Positions 43,445-53,083 are shown, counted from the stretch's first letter. The stretch is 64,000 nucleotides of DNA from Paraburkholderia phytofirmans PsJN (GCF_000020125.1 NC_010676.1:620001-684000); one strand, 5' to 3'. Made by a program: numbers and translations. The notes: generated from the sequence alone by a model not told the origin.

Positions 43445-43584
43445 GATGTTTTCATTATTTGGGACGACTGCCCGACATTTGCATCGCGCGCCAAGGCGCG
43501 GCACCATCTGTCGCACAGATAAAACGATCTCGGAGACAGGCAAGGCCCAAACGATCCCAAGCGATCGATTTTTTCGGCCTTTCT

Positions 43585-43600
43585 GATTAAGCGCTTAATC
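43585..43600. promoter_or_regulatory. LacI-family operator upstream of the ABC/GH42 operon
   Basis: GATTAAGCGCTTAATC is a perfect 16-bp palindrome with the central CG typical of LacI-family operators. It lies 38 bp before the ATPase ATG and between the divergent LacI gene and the operon. A half-site (GATTAA) recurs at ~43615. Confidence 0.75.
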
Positions 43601-43637
43601 TCCGACTTCGAGCCGATTAAATCACGGAGTCGATGCA

Positions 43638-44792
43638 ATGGCGAGCATTTCGTTAAGAGGCGTGCAGAAGGCGTATGGCGAGGGCGCGCCGGTGATCCGC
43701 GACGTGGATCTCGAGATCGGCGAAAACGAGTTTTGCGTGTTTCTCGGTCCGTCCGGCTGCGGCAAGTCGACCTTGCTGCGCATGATTGCCGGACTCGAAG
43801 ACCTCACGGACGGCGACCTCTCGATCGGCGGCAAACTCATGAACGACGTGCCGGCCGCGCAACGCGGCGTGGCGATGGTGTTCCAGAGTTACGCGCTGTT
43901 TCCGCACATGAGTGTGTTCGAGAACATGGCGTTCGGGCTGAAGCTCGCGAAAACCCCCAAGGATGAAGTCGACCGCAAAGTGCGCGAAGCCGCGCGCATC
44001 CTGCAACTGGAAGCGCTGCTCGAACGCAAGCCCAAGGCGCTGTCGGGCGGCCAGCGGCAGCGGGTGGCGATCGGCCGCGCCATTGTGCGCGAGCCGGGTG
44101 TATTTCTGTTCGACGAGCCGCTCTCCAATCTCGACGCCACGCTGCGCGGCCAGACTCGCATCGAGATCGCGCGGTTGCACAAGCAGTTTGCCAAAGCCAG
44201 CGTGGTTTACGTGACGCACGACCAGATCGAGGCGATGACGCTCGCCGACAAGATCGTGCTGCTGCATGCCGGCAAGGACACCGAGCGTTACGGCAGCATC
44301 GCGCAGATCGGCGCGCCGCTCGAGTTGTACCACCGTCCGAAGAGCCGCTTTGTCGCAGGGTTCATCGGTTCGCCGCGCATGAACTTTTTGCCGGGAAGGG
44401 TCGCTTCCCTGGATGCGCAAGGCGTCACCATCACGCTCGATCACACGCAAGAGACTGTGCGCGTGCCGGTGAACGGCGCGGGGCTGCAAACCTCGCAAGC
44501 GGTCACGCTCGGCGTGCGCCCTGAGCATCTGGAATTTGTCGATCCGTCTTCCGTCGCGCCGGACGACGCCGTGCTGACACGCACCGTCTCGCTCGTCGAA
44601 CAACTCGGCGAACACAGCTATGTCCACCTCGATCAGCCCGGCGGCGCCGCGCTGGTCGCCAAAGCGCCGGGCAATACGCGCCTCGCACCCGGCGAGCGCG
44701 CGAGCTTGCGCGTGCCCCGTGCCGCCTGCCATTTATTTACCGAAGACGGCTTTGCCGCCGCTTCGCTCGAATCCGTCGAACACTACGCATAG
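43638..44792 (+). CDS. CUT1 sugar ABC transporter ATPase (MalK/UgpC family)
   Basis: A 384-aa ATPase. Walker A is [16 protein letters not shown], the signature is [15 protein letters not shown], Walker B is [12 protein letters not shown], and the switch is VTHDQIEAM. The C-terminal regulatory TOBE/MalK domain ([42 protein letters not shown]) is complete. It energises the two permeases encoded 3.5 kb downstream in the same operon. It is first in the operon, directly after the LacI operator. Confidence 0.92.
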   Translation: MASISLRGVQKAYGEGAPVIRDVDLEIGENEFCVFLGPSGCGKSTLLRMIAGLEDLTDGDLSIGGKLMNDVPAAQRGVAMVFQSYALFPHMSVFENMAFGLKLAKTPKDEVDRKVREAARILQLEALLERKPKALSGGQRQRVAIGRAIVREPGVFLFDEPLSNLDATLRGQTRIEIARLHKQFAKASVVYVTHDQIEAMTLADKIVLLHAGKDTERYGSIAQIGAPLELYHRPKSRFVAGFIGSPRMNFLPGRVASLDAQGVTITLDHTQETVRVPVNGAGLQTSQAVTLGVRPEHLEFVDPSSVAPDDAVLTRTVSLVEQLGEHSYVHLDQPGGAALVAKAPGNTRLAPGERASLRVPRAACHLFTEDGFAAASLESVEHYA

Positions 44793-44803
44793 AGGACATT
44801 CGG

Positions 44804-46786
44804 ATGCGCCTTGGAGTCTGTTATTACCCGGAACACTGGCCGGAGTCGATGTGGCAAGACGACGCTCGCCGGATGAAAGCCCTCGGCATCGAGCAGGTGC
44901 GGATCGCCGAATTTGCCTGGAGCCGCATTGAGCCCACGCCGGGCGAATACGATTGGGGCTGGCTCGACCGTTCGATCGACGTGCTCGGCGCGGCCGGCCT
45001 GCAAGTGGTGATGTGCACGCCGACCGCGACGCCGCCCAAGTGGCTGATCGACCGCCATCCCGACATTCTGCCGGTCGGCGCCGATGGCCGTCCGCGCGCG
45101 TTCGGCTCGCGGCGTCATTACGACTTTTCGTCGCCGTCGTATTTCGCCGCATCGCAGAAGATTTGCACGGCGGTGGCCGAGCGCTACGGTAAGCATCCGG
45201 CTGTCGCTTACTGGCAAACCGACAATGAGTTCGGCTGCCATCACACGGTGGTCAGCTATTCGCCGGCGGCTGTCGGGCGCTTTCGCGAGTGGCTCAAAGC
45301 GCGCTATCAAACCATCGACGCGTTGAACCGCGCGTGGGGCACGGTGTTCTGGAGCATGGAGTACCGCAGCTTCGACGAGATCGACGCGCCGGTGGCGACC
45401 GTGACGGAAGCGCACCCTTCGCATCGCCTCGACTACCGGCGTTTCGCCTCTGACGAAGTGGCGCGCTATAACCGCATGCAGGTCGAGATCATCCGCGCGC
45501 ATTCGCCGGGGCGGCCGGTCGCGCACAACTTCATGCAACTCTTCACCGAGTTCGATCACTACAAGGTCGCCGCCGATCTCGATGTGGCTACCTGGGACAG
45601 TTATCCGCTCGGCGCGCTCGAAGAGCAATGGTTCGCACCGGAAGTGAAAGCGCGCTGGCTGCGCAGCGGGCATCCGGACTTCGCGTCGTTCAATCACGAC
45701 GTTTATCGTGGCATGTCGAAGCTGCCGTTCTGGGTGATGGAGCAGCAGCCGGGTCCGGTGAACTGGGCGCTGTGGAATCCGGCGCCGCTGCCGGGCATGG
45801 TGCGGCTGTGGAGTTGGGAGGCGTTCGCGCATGGCGCGGGCTGCGTGTCGTATTTCCGCTGGCGTCAGGCGCCGTTTGCGCAGGAGCAGATGCATGCAGG
45901 TTTGAACACGCCGGACAATCGTCTGGACGTGGGCGGCAACGAAGCGTCGCAAGTTGCCGGCGAGATTCGCACGGTGCTCGCCGCGAATGCCGATGCCGAC
46001 GCCGCGGTCCGGTCGAAAGTCGCGCTCGTCTACGACTACGAGGCGAAGTGGCTCTTCGAGATTCACCCGCAGGGAGCGGACTTTCACTATCCGCGCTTCG
46101 CCTTCGAGTATTACTCGGCGTTGCGTGCGCTTGGGCTCGACGTGGATGTCGTGCCGGTGGATGCGCCGCTGGACGGCTATAGCCTGATCGTCGTGCCGCC
46201 GCTGCCGGTCGTGCCCGAGGCGTTTGCGCAGCGTCTGGCGAGTTCGGGTGCGCAGGTCGTGCTCGGTCCGCGCACGGGTTCGAAGACCAAAGATTTGCAG
46301 ATTCCGGCGAACCTGCCGCCTGGTGCGCTGACTTCGGTGTTGCCGTTGCGCGTGTGGCGGGTCGAATCGATGCGGCCGAACGTGACTGAAGCAGTGCGGC
46401 TCGCTGACGGCGAAAGTGCTGGCGAAGCAGACGGTTTCGCCCGTCACTGGCGTGATTTCATCGACACCGATGCGGCGCAATCGCTCGACGTGCGGGCCCG
46501 ATTCGCGGACGGCCATCCCGCGTATGTACAAGGCGGCGCGTTCCATTACCTCGCGAGTCTGTTCGACGACGCGCTCACGGTGCGTCTTTTTGCGCGGATC
46601 GCACAGGAAGCGGGGCTCGAAACGATGCCGCTCGGCGACAGCGTGCGAGTGAGCCGTCGCGGCGCGCTGACCTATGTGTTCAACTACGGCGACGAAACGC
46701 ACACGCTCAGCGGCGTAGCCGACGACGCCCTTGTGTTCGGTTCGCGCGCGATCGAACCGCAGGGTGTGGCCGTCTATCGATCATGA
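44804..46786 (+). CDS. GH42 beta-galactosidase
   Basis: A 660-aa cytoplasmic glycoside hydrolase of family 42. The N-terminal barrel begins [44 protein letters not shown]. The acid/base is E142 in TDNEFGCH and the nucleophile is E313 in [13 protein letters not shown] trimerisation (class-I-amidotransferase-like) domain ([19 protein letters not shown]) and a C-terminal beta domain complete the usual layout. It hydrolyses beta-galactosides or galacto-oligosaccharides brought in by the ABC system in the same operon. No signal peptide. It starts 11 bp after the ATPase stop. Confidence 0.93.
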   Translation: MRLGVCYYPEHWPESMWQDDARRMKALGIEQVRIAEFAWSRIEPTPGEYDWGWLDRSIDVLGAAGLQVVMCTPTATPPKWLIDRHPDILPVGADGRPRAFGSRRHYDFSSPSYFAASQKICTAVAERYGKHPAVAYWQTDNEFGCHHTVVSYSPAAVGRFREWLKARYQTIDALNRAWGTVFWSMEYRSFDEIDAPVATVTEAHPSHRLDYRRFASDEVARYNRMQVEIIRAHSPGRPVAHNFMQLFTEFDHYKVAADLDVATWDSYPLGALEEQWFAPEVKARWLRSGHPDFASFNHDVYRGMSKLPFWVMEQQPGPVNWALWNPAPLPGMVRLWSWEAFAHGAGCVSYFRWRQAPFAQEQMHAGLNTPDNRLDVGGNEASQVAGEIRTVLAANADADAAVRSKVALVYDYEAKWLFEIHPQGADFHYPRFAFEYYSALRALGLDVDVVPVDAPLDGYSLIVVPPLPVVPEAFAQRLASSGAQVVLGPRTGSKTKDLQIPANLPPGALTSVLPLRVWRVESMRPNVTEAVRLADGESAGEADGFARHWRDFIDTDAAQSLDVRARFADGHPAYVQGGAFHYLASLFDDALTVRLFARIAQEAGLETMPLGDSVRVSRRGALTYVFNYGDETHTLSGVADDALVFGSRAIEPQGVAVYRS

Positions 46787-46875
46787 TGGCGACCTGATGC
46801 ACCGACGCAGTGTCCAACGAAATTCCATGCAGTAACACAACGACGCAAAATCAAGGAATCAAGGAGACAGGCAAC

Positions 46876-48129
46876 ATGAAAATGAAACCACGCAAGATTC
46901 TGTTGGCACTCGCGCTGGCCGCTGCGGCGGTGGGGACGTCTGCCGTCAGCACGGCACAGGCGGGCACGCTAACGGCCAATATCGCGTTTAAGGGCGCGAG
47001 CCAGCGCGCTGTCTGGCAGTCGGTGATCGACGACTTCAAGAAGGCGCATCCCGGCATCGACGTGAAAGTGTCGTTCGTCGACGAAGAAGCGTACAAGGTG
47101 CAATTGCCCGGCTGGCTGACGACCGTCGCGCCCGACATCGTCAACTGGCATGACGGCGAACGCATGGCCTATTACGCGCAGCGCGGCCTGTTCGAAGACC
47201 TTAGCGGCGACTGGGCGAAGAACGGCTGGAACGAGATGTATGCATCGACCAAAGAGGCTTCGTCGTATAAGGGCAAGCAGTACGCCGCGCCGACCGTGTA
47301 CTACTCGTGGGGCATGTTCTATCGCAAGGATCTGTTTCAAAAGGCAGGTATTAGCGGCGAGCCGAAAACCTGGGATCAGTTTCTCGAAGACTGCAAGAAG
47401 CTGAAGGCCGCCGGCATCACGCCGATCGCCGTGGCAGGCCGCGATTCGTGGACACTCGCGGGGTGGTTCGACTATCTCGACTTGCGTTTGAACGGCAATG
47501 CGTTCCATCAGAAGCTGATGGCAGGCGAGATTCCGTACACCGATCCGCGCGTGAAGAAGGTCTACACGACGTGGAAGCAATTGATCGATGCAGGCTATTT
47601 CATCGACAACTCGCTCTCCTACGATCTCGATTCGGTGCAGCCGTTCCTGTTCCAGGGCAAGGCCGCGATGATGCTGATGGGCACGTTCATCACCGCCGGT
47701 TTCCCGCCGAATGTGAAGCCGGAAATGGGTTACTTCCAGTTCCCGATCATCGACGCAAAGGTGCCGACTGCTGAAGACGGCCCGGTGGAGTCGCTGCATA
47801 TTCCGTCGAAGGCGAAGAACAAGGCGGATGCGCACACGTTCCTGGCGTTCGTCGAGACGCCGGAAATCGGCGCGAAGCTGGCGACCGGTCTGGGCTCTTT
47901 GTCGGCGAATAGCAAGTCGCCGGAACCGGAAGATCCGATCTCCAGGATCGGCTTCCAGATCCTTGCGAACACCAAGGGCGGGATTGCGCAGTTCTATGAT
48001 CGCGACATGACCAAGGAAATGGCCGACGAAGGCATGAAGGGGATGCAGCAGTTCATCTCCGACCCCACGAAGCTCGACGATGTGCTCGCGCAACTCGAGC
48101 AGACGCGCAGGCGGATCTACAAGAAGTAA
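46876..48129 (+). CDS. CUT1 periplasmic sugar-binding protein
   Basis: A 417-aa exported protein. MKMKPRKILLALALAAAAVGTSAVSTAQA is a cleavable signal. The mature domain (LTANIAFKGASQRAVWQSVIDDFKKAHPGIDVKVSFVDEEAYKVQLPGWLTTVAPDIVNWHDGERMAYYA, then GKAAMMLMGTFITAGFP) matches the SBP_bac_1/MalE-like fold. AAGGAG is 9 bp before the ATG at 46876; the upstream extension is rejected. By operon context it captures a galactose-containing oligosaccharide. It is followed by two hairpins before the permeases. Confidence 0.92.
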   Translation: MKMKPRKILLALALAAAAVGTSAVSTAQAGTLTANIAFKGASQRAVWQSVIDDFKKAHPGIDVKVSFVDEEAYKVQLPGWLTTVAPDIVNWHDGERMAYYAQRGLFEDLSGDWAKNGWNEMYASTKEASSYKGKQYAAPTVYYSWGMFYRKDLFQKAGISGEPKTWDQFLEDCKKLKAAGITPIAVAGRDSWTLAGWFDYLDLRLNGNAFHQKLMAGEIPYTDPRVKKVYTTWKQLIDAGYFIDNSLSYDLDSVQPFLFQGKAAMMLMGTFITAGFPPNVKPEMGYFQFPIIDAKVPTAEDGPVESLHIPSKAKNKADAHTFLAFVETPEIGAKLATGLGSLSANSKSPEPEDPISRIGFQILANTKGGIAQFYDRDMTKEMADEGMKGMQQFISDPTKLDDVLAQLEQTRRRIYKK

Positions 48130-48180
48130 GCGGCGGCGGCCGCGAGGCCGCCTTCCGTTGCATTGAGCTTTATAGGAATC

Positions 48181-48259
48181 GGAGTTAGCGTTGAAGCGCT
48201 AACTCCATGAATAGCTTTGCATGGGACCAGAGTAAGGCGCTAAAGCGCCAACTCTGGTC
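48181..48259 (+). repeat. two adjacent hairpins between the binding-protein and permease genes
   Basis: Hairpin 1 (48181-48206): GGAGTTAGCG pairs with CGCTAACTCC over a 6-base loop. Hairpin 2 (48225-48259): GACCAGAGT pairs with ACTCTGGTC, with an inner GGCGCT/AGCGCC stem. Their right arms are alike (AGCGCTAACTC, AGCGCCAACTC), so they may be copies of one element. There is no U-run. In this position such structures stabilise the upstream message and lower permease expression. Confidence 0.7.
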
Positions 48260-48274
48260 GACAGGAGAACGATC

Positions 48275-49252
48275 GTGTCGCATTCCGTCACCCGTCACAC
48301 TGTGAGCGGTCCCGCTGAACCCGGCGGCCCGGGCTTGCCCACGCCGGGCGGCGCCGTGCGCGGAGGCAAGCCGGCCAGTTCGCGGCGGCGCGGTCCGTCG
48401 CCCACCGCGCGCCGGCAGCGGCGCGCCGCTTTTCTGTTCCTCGCGCCGGCCTGCGTGATGGTGGCTATCTACGTGGTGTGGCCGATCCTCTCCACCATCC
48501 GCCTGAGCTTTTTCAACTGGGACGGAATGAGCGAGCCGTCGTTCGTCGGACTCGCGAACTACGTCGAGCTGTTTCATGCGCAGACGTTCTACACCGCACT
48601 GAAGAACAACCTCATCTGGCTGCTGCTGTTCCTGCTCGCTCCGCCGATGGGACTCGCCGTCGCGTTGTATCTGAATCAGGCGGTGGCCGGCATCCGTATC
48701 GTCAAATCGCTATTCTTCGCGCCGTTCGTGTTGTCGGGCGTGGTGGTCGGTTTGATCTTCTCGTGGTTTTACGACCCGACCTTCGGCCTGCTCGCCGTGA
48801 TTCTCGGCCACGGCGTGCCGGTACTCGGCGACCCGCGCTATGCGACGTTCGGGATCGTGTTCGCGGCGCTGTGGCCGCAAACCGCCTATTGCATGATTCT
48901 CTATCTGACCGGGCTGACCTCGCTGAACGCCGAGCAGATCGAGGCCGCGCGCATGGAAGGCGCGCGCGGCTGGTCGATGCTGTGGCACGTGATCCTGCCG
49001 CAACTGCGGCCGACCACGTTCATGGCGATTGTCGTGACGATTATTGGCGCGCTGCGCAGTTTCGATCTGATCTCGGTGATGACGGGCGGCGGTCCGTTCG
49101 AAAGCTCGACCGTGCTCGCGTATTACATGTACGACCAGGCGATCAAGTACTACCGCATCGGCTATTCGGCGGCAGTGGCGGTCGTGCTGTTCGCCATCAT
49201 GCTGGTGTACATCGTTTATCACTTGCGGCGGATGCTGCGCGCCGAGCAATAA
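48275..49252 (+). CDS. CUT1 sugar ABC permease (MalF/UgpA type)
   Basis: A 325-aa inner-membrane permease with six transmembrane segments. It has a Pro/Arg-rich N-terminal tail, then RAAFLFLAPACVMVAIYVVWPILSTIRLSFFNWDGM. The EAA loop is LNAEQIEAARMEGARGWSMLWHVILPQLRPT, which contacts the ATPase. It forms the translocation pore with the next gene's product. The start may be GTG/ATG near 48275 after AGGAGAAC. The next gene begins 10 bp after its stop. Confidence 0.9.
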   Translation: MSHSVTRHTVSGPAEPGGPGLPTPGGAVRGGKPASSRRRGPSPTARRQRRAAFLFLAPACVMVAIYVVWPILSTIRLSFFNWDGMSEPSFVGLANYVELFHAQTFYTALKNNLIWLLLFLLAPPMGLAVALYLNQAVAGIRIVKSLFFAPFVLSGVVVGLIFSWFYDPTFGLLAVILGHGVPVLGDPRYATFGIVFAALWPQTAYCMILYLTGLTSLNAEQIEAARMEGARGWSMLWHVILPQLRPTTFMAIVVTIIGALRSFDLISVMTGGGPFESSTVLAYYMYDQAIKYYRIGYSAAVAVVLFAIMLVYIVYHLRRMLRAEQ

Positions 49253-49262
49253 GGAGCCGACC

Positions 49263-50114
49263 ATGTTTCCAATTCCCATCGACAAATGGAAGCCGGCCAC
49301 TCGCCGCATGTACAAATTGACGCTGCCGGTCGCGCTGCTGATCTGGCTGCTGCCGATGATCGCGGTGCTCGTCACATCGGTGCGTTCGACAGAAGAGTTG
49401 AGCGAGGGCAACTACTGGGGATGGCCGAAGCACTTCGCGATGTTCGACAATTATCGCGAGGCGCTGACCACGTCGCCGATGCTGCATTACTTCTGGAACA
49501 GCGTGTTGATCACGGTGCCTGCCGTGGTGGGTTCGATTGCATTGGCGGCTATGGCGGGCTTCGCTCTGGCGATCTATCGGTTCCGCGGCAATTCGACTTT
49601 GTTCGCGACCTTCGTGGCGGGCAATTTCGTGCCGGTGCAGGTGTTGATGATTCCGGTGCGAGATCTGTCGTTGCAACTCGGTCTGTTCAATACCGTCAGC
49701 GCGCTGATTCTGTTTCACGTGTCGTTTCAGACTGGTTTTTGCGCGCTGTTTCTGCGCAACTTCATCAAGCAGTTGCCATTCGAGCTGGTCGAAGCGGCGC
49801 GCATCGAGGGCGCGAATGAATGGACGGTCTTCTTCAAGATCGTGCTGCCGTTGATCCGGCCGGCGCTCGCGGCGTTGGCGATTCTCGTGTTCACATTCGT
49901 CTGGAACGACTACTTCTGGGCGCTGTGTCTGACTCAAGGTGACGATGCAGCGCCGATTACCGTGGGCGTAGCCGCGTTGAAAGGGCAGTGGACCACGGCG
50001 TGGAATCTCGTCTCGGCGGGATCGATTCTCGCGGCATTGCCTTCGGTGGCGATGTTCTTTGCGATGCAGAAGCATTTTGTCGCCGGTTTGACTTTCGGGG
50101 CGACGAAGGGTTGA
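49263..50114 (+). CDS. CUT1 sugar ABC permease (MalG/UgpE type)
   Basis: A 283-aa permease with six transmembrane segments. It carries the EAA loop LPFELVEAARIEGANEWTVFFKIVLPLIRPALAALAILVFTFVWNDYFWAL, with the W-N-D-Y motif typical of MalG-type subunits. AAGGAG precedes the ATG. Last gene of the ATPase-GH42-SBP-permease operon, followed by a terminator. Confidence 0.92.
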   Translation: MFPIPIDKWKPATRRMYKLTLPVALLIWLLPMIAVLVTSVRSTEELSEGNYWGWPKHFAMFDNYREALTTSPMLHYFWNSVLITVPAVVGSIALAAMAGFALAIYRFRGNSTLFATFVAGNFVPVQVLMIPVRDLSLQLGLFNTVSALILFHVSFQTGFCALFLRNFIKQLPFELVEAARIEGANEWTVFFKIVLPLIRPALAALAILVFTFVWNDYFWALCLTQGDDAAPITVGVAALKGQWTTAWNLVSAGSILAALPSVAMFFAMQKHFVAGLTFGATKG

Positions 50115-50143
50115 AGTGGTTGCGTGTCGTGTTGAGAAGGTTT

Positions 50144-50166
50144 GCCCGCGAAAGCGGGCTTTTTTT
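50144..50166 (+). terminator. terminator of the ABC/GH42 operon
   Basis: GCCCGC-GAAA-GCGGGC is a 6-bp stem with a stable GNRA-type tetraloop, followed directly by seven T. Confidence 0.85.
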
Positions 50167-50387
50167 CGCCGGATGCGTCTGCTGACCGGCTGCAAATCAT
50201 CCAGGGTGATAGTGGACGTCACGTGCATTACATAGATATGCAAGGGAATGTTTTCATGATCCTGATCTGAGTTACGACTGTATGAGCGGGTGAGTGCAGA
50301 ACAAGCGCGTGCGATACAGGTGCATGACATGAAGTTGCCAGGGCGTGCTGCAATGATGGCTCACACAGCAGATTCATAGGCCATCAA

Positions 50388-50750
50388 ATGATTACGTCGA
50401 CTTCGAGTACGCCATCTAGGCAGGAATATGACGACAGTTCGTCTACTGATCGGGCTGATCAACCCGTAGGAGAAGCAGCTCCGGTGCTGCCCGACAAAGA
50501 TAGAAACTCTGAGCAAAATGTGCCAGTCTCTCCACCAATCACGACACCCAATGCCAACAGTCTGAACTTTAAAGCCGGCGGCTTCATGCTTGTCTGGGAT
50601 GCTCTGCACGGCAGGCGAGCCGGAGCCGGAAGCAGTTCCATGCCGTCGAGACAGATGCAGTCACATCGTGTGGGACATTCCGGCAATGGGATCGCGGCCA
50701 ATTTCCGCCGGTTTCTGGAGGCACTTGGGCAGGAGAGCGATCCCCCATAG
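50388..50750 (+). CDS. N-terminal part of the frame-broken TQT-array protein
   Basis: A 120-codon frame rich in Ser, Thr, Pro and Asp at the start (MITSTSSTPSRQEYDDSSST...), without a Sec signal; this composition is often seen in type III-secreted proteins. It ends RFLEALGQESDPP-stop at a CCCCC tract (50742-50746). Removing one C joins it to PHSDRDKTLLGLQ of the 50590-53034 frame, giving one 881-aa protein. It is therefore read as the true N-terminus of the downstream gene. Base composition is lower in GC than the flanks. No secretion-chaperone gene is adjacent. Effector status is inference. Confidence 0.55.
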   Translation: MITSTSSTPSRQEYDDSSSTDRADQPVGEAAPVLPDKDRNSEQNVPVSPPITTPNANSLNFKAGGFMLVWDALHGRRAGAGSSSMPSRQMQSHRVGHSGNGIAANFRRFLEALGQESDPP

Positions 50751-53034
50751 TGACAGAGACAAAACGTTGCTGGGATTGCAGGCGGCCAAGGCGTTGGGGA
50801 ATGTGGCGGGATTCACAATCGACTATGCAAGGGTGCCTGATAAGGGAGCAAGCGTGCGTAACTTCGCATACGGGGCTCGAAGCCATGGAGCGTATTCGCT
50901 GGTGGATTCAGGAGCAATACAGGAAATCGAGCTGACTCATTTCAAGCCGGCCCCCCAATCACGCTACGCTCAAACTTCTGAACCTGCGACTGGCGAGGCG
51001 CATACGCAAACGCCGCCGCCCGAGTCGACCGGCTCGCAGACCGAGCGGCAGGATAAGTTGCCTGCCCACACGCAGACGCAAACCGGCAGTTCTGACAAGG
51101 CGACACAAACGTCGACTTCCACGCGCGCTGGCTCGAGTCAGACTGGTACGAACGGTGGAGATATCGCGGGCAACAGGACAACCTCGTCGAGCAGCGATGA
51201 AAAGGGAACGCAAACGCACATACAGCTCGTCAGCGAAAAGACTCAGGCTCATTCGCACGGACAGGATGCAGAAACCCAGACGCAGCGGCGGGAAACAACG
51301 GATGCCGAAAACCAGGCAAAGCCAAAAGTCTCGCACAAAGGCGTGCTCGCACGCGTTCCCCGACAGGAGCAGTCCGTTCAGACTCACTCGTCCGGACCGG
51401 TAGATAGCTCTGTGCAAACCGAGGCGAGAGTAAAAAATAGCAAAACGCAAACAGGGGCTGATGTGCACGATGCCACCGTGCAAACAGGCAGTTCATCGAA
51501 GACTGACACGGCGACTCAAACGGTCTCGTCCAGGTCCTCCGTCGGAACGCGGACTGCAACGACCAGCCACAATGTGCAGGTACAGACGGCACCGTCAAAC
51601 GCCCGCGAGTTGATCCCGCAGACTTCTGCTTCTTTATACGACCCAAGGAAGCGGAGTCCTCGAGAAGGAATTCAACCGACACCCAGGCATCATGCCGGAT
51701 CCCAAACTGTGTTGCCGCGGACAGATCAAGGATCGCAGGCGAATGTGAAGACTCAGGACCGTAACACTCAAAGCTCCCTCCCGACCAAAGAGGATCAGAG
51801 CAGTCAAACAAGGGTCTTTAGCAAAGATAGCGAAATACAGGTCACGTCTCCCTCCCGAACCAGGTCTACCCAGACTACTCAAGCTCCTCACATTGGCGTG
51901 CCCTCGTTCAAGCCTCAGCGCCCGGCCGTCCCGTCCACCGTAAAGGCCAATGGCCACTGGCTGGTAATCGATGCATTCGCGCTGGCATCAAGCGGCTCCA
52001 ATCTAAAAGGCGATCCAAGTCAGATGAACAGGCTGACACTCGCCTCCGACTCTATTAGCAGCGCTGGCGACGTAGCCGCCACGATCAATCTCGGCGGCAA
52101 TGAGGTGCTTGCCTTGACGGGGAAAACGCTGTCGCTTCTCGGCACGGCGATCGGGCTTGCACCATCTGTTGCGCAGCTATCGTCCGATATCAAGACCCTG
52201 ATTGCTCACCCCGAAAACGAGCAGGCGAAATGGAACGTAGGCAATAGTGCCGTGCAGCTCTTCGGTGGCCTTCTCGCGACGGCTGCTTCGTTTGCCTTTC
52301 CTCCGGCTGCCCTTGTTCCCTTGCTATTTCCGAATTTCGCCGAGATTGGTCACGCCGAAGACCTGCGGAAGCAGGAAGCCGAATTGCGAGCGCAAGGGCG
52401 GACTGCGGAAGCCGACGTCGTCCATGGAGAGTATGTAAAAGCTGCACTCAACGCGACACCAATTATCAACTGGTTCTCCTCGTTCTACACGCCCGCCATG
52501 CGGCCTGCCATCGAGAGATTCGAGCTATCTCACGGAAACAAGCCCGGCTCACCGCCGCGGGGCGATCTGAGGCCAGGCGAGCGAGGTGACCCGGCTGTGG
52601 CGGACTACTATGGTCAGGCCATCCAGCAGCGTGGCCAAAGTCTTGCTGCAGCCGCAACGCCTTATCTGAAAGAGGTTCTGAAAGGGACGAACGCGGATTC
52701 GATTACATTCGTATCGCGAGCTCCGCAAATGTTTGGCTGGCCATCGACCGGCCAGCCGATGCGTATGTTCGATCGCGCTATCGCGATTACTTATTCGAAG
52801 AAAACTGGTCTGTGCACCTTCCAGTTCTTCGGTAAGGACAAGGACGGGGTCTTCCGTCTTCCGATATTGAATGAGGGCGTAGCAACGGACGATCACCAGA
52901 AAAACATAGTCCTGATGGGTAATCAGTTAGATCCGGACAAGCAGAAGGTTAAATTCGATCTCGAGGCATACCGCAATGCGCCACATGGCCAGATGATTGT
53001 TGTCGATCCAAACAACTACAGGCTTGGCGCATAG
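50590..53034 (+). CDS. large effector-like protein with TQT/VQT motif array
   Basis: An 814-codon frame; the part before ~50742 is probably a shadow of the true N-terminus in another frame. Residues ~70-120 look folded (AKALGNVAGFTIDYARVPDKGASVRNFAYG). Residues ~125-430 are disordered and hold nine TQT, four VQT and several SQT motifs. A C-terminal region (~450-814) has hydrophobic helices (ALTGKTLSLLGTAIGLAPSVAQL; VQLFGGLLATAASFAFPPAALVPLLF) and a mixed alpha/beta end (ITFVSRAPQMFGWPSTG, FQFFGKDKDGVFRLP). There is no signal peptide and no recognised domain. Low GC and lack of homologous neighbours suggest transfer. TQT is the core of eukaryotic LC8-dynein-light-chain ligands, which prompts the effector idea. 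Confidence 0.6.
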   Translation: MSGMLCTAGEPEPEAVPCRRDRCSHIVWDIPAMGSRPISAGFWRHLGRRAIPHSDRDKTLLGLQAAKALGNVAGFTIDYARVPDKGASVRNFAYGARSHGAYSLVDSGAIQEIELTHFKPAPQSRYAQTSEPATGEAHTQTPPPESTGSQTERQDKLPAHTQTQTGSSDKATQTSTSTRAGSSQTGTNGGDIAGNRTTSSSSDEKGTQTHIQLVSEKTQAHSHGQDAETQTQRRETTDAENQAKPKVSHKGVLARVPRQEQSVQTHSSGPVDSSVQTEARVKNSKTQTGADVHDATVQTGSSSKTDTATQTVSSRSSVGTRTATTSHNVQVQTAPSNARELIPQTSASLYDPRKRSPREGIQPTPRHHAGSQTVLPRTDQGSQANVKTQDRNTQSSLPTKEDQSSQTRVFSKDSEIQVTSPSRTRSTQTTQAPHIGVPSFKPQRPAVPSTVKANGHWLVIDAFALASSGSNLKGDPSQMNRLTLASDSISSAGDVAATINLGGNEVLALTGKTLSLLGTAIGLAPSVAQLSSDIKTLIAHPENEQAKWNVGNSAVQLFGGLLATAASFAFPPAALVPLLFPNFAEIGHAEDLRKQEAELRAQGRTAEADVVHGEYVKAALNATPIINWFSSFYTPAMRPAIERFELSHGNKPGSPPRGDLRPGERGDPAVADYYGQAIQQRGQSLAAAATPYLKEVLKGTNADSITFVSRAPQMFGWPSTGQPMRMFDRAIAITYSKKTGLCTFQFFGKDKDGVFRLPILNEGVATDDHQKNIVLMGNQLDPDKQKVKFDLEAYRNAPHGQMIVVDPNNYRLGA
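51004..51876 (+). other. disordered segment with repeated TQT/VQT motifs
   Basis: In the 50590 frame, TQT occurs at residues 139, 161, 163, 172, 207, 229, 286, 309 and 427; VQT at 263, 275, 297 and 331; SQT at 149, 183, 371 and 406. Flanks often have Lys or Asp before the motif (SDKATQT, DEKGTQT, DAETQT, NSKTQT, TDTATQT). The codons differ between copies, so the motif is kept at protein level and is not a simple DNA repeat. Confidence 0.8.
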
Positions 53035-53083
53035 ACCGTTCGCAGGCGATCGGGGCCGCGCTTCGTGAAAGTGCTGATACGAA

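Noticed and set aside
44783..46702. 639-codon open frame antisense to the GH42 beta-galactosidase gene
   Set aside because: A shadow frame caused by high GC; the encoded protein is Arg/His-rich, has no motif or ribosome-binding site, and the forward strand has a complete GH42 enzyme with both catalytic Glu.
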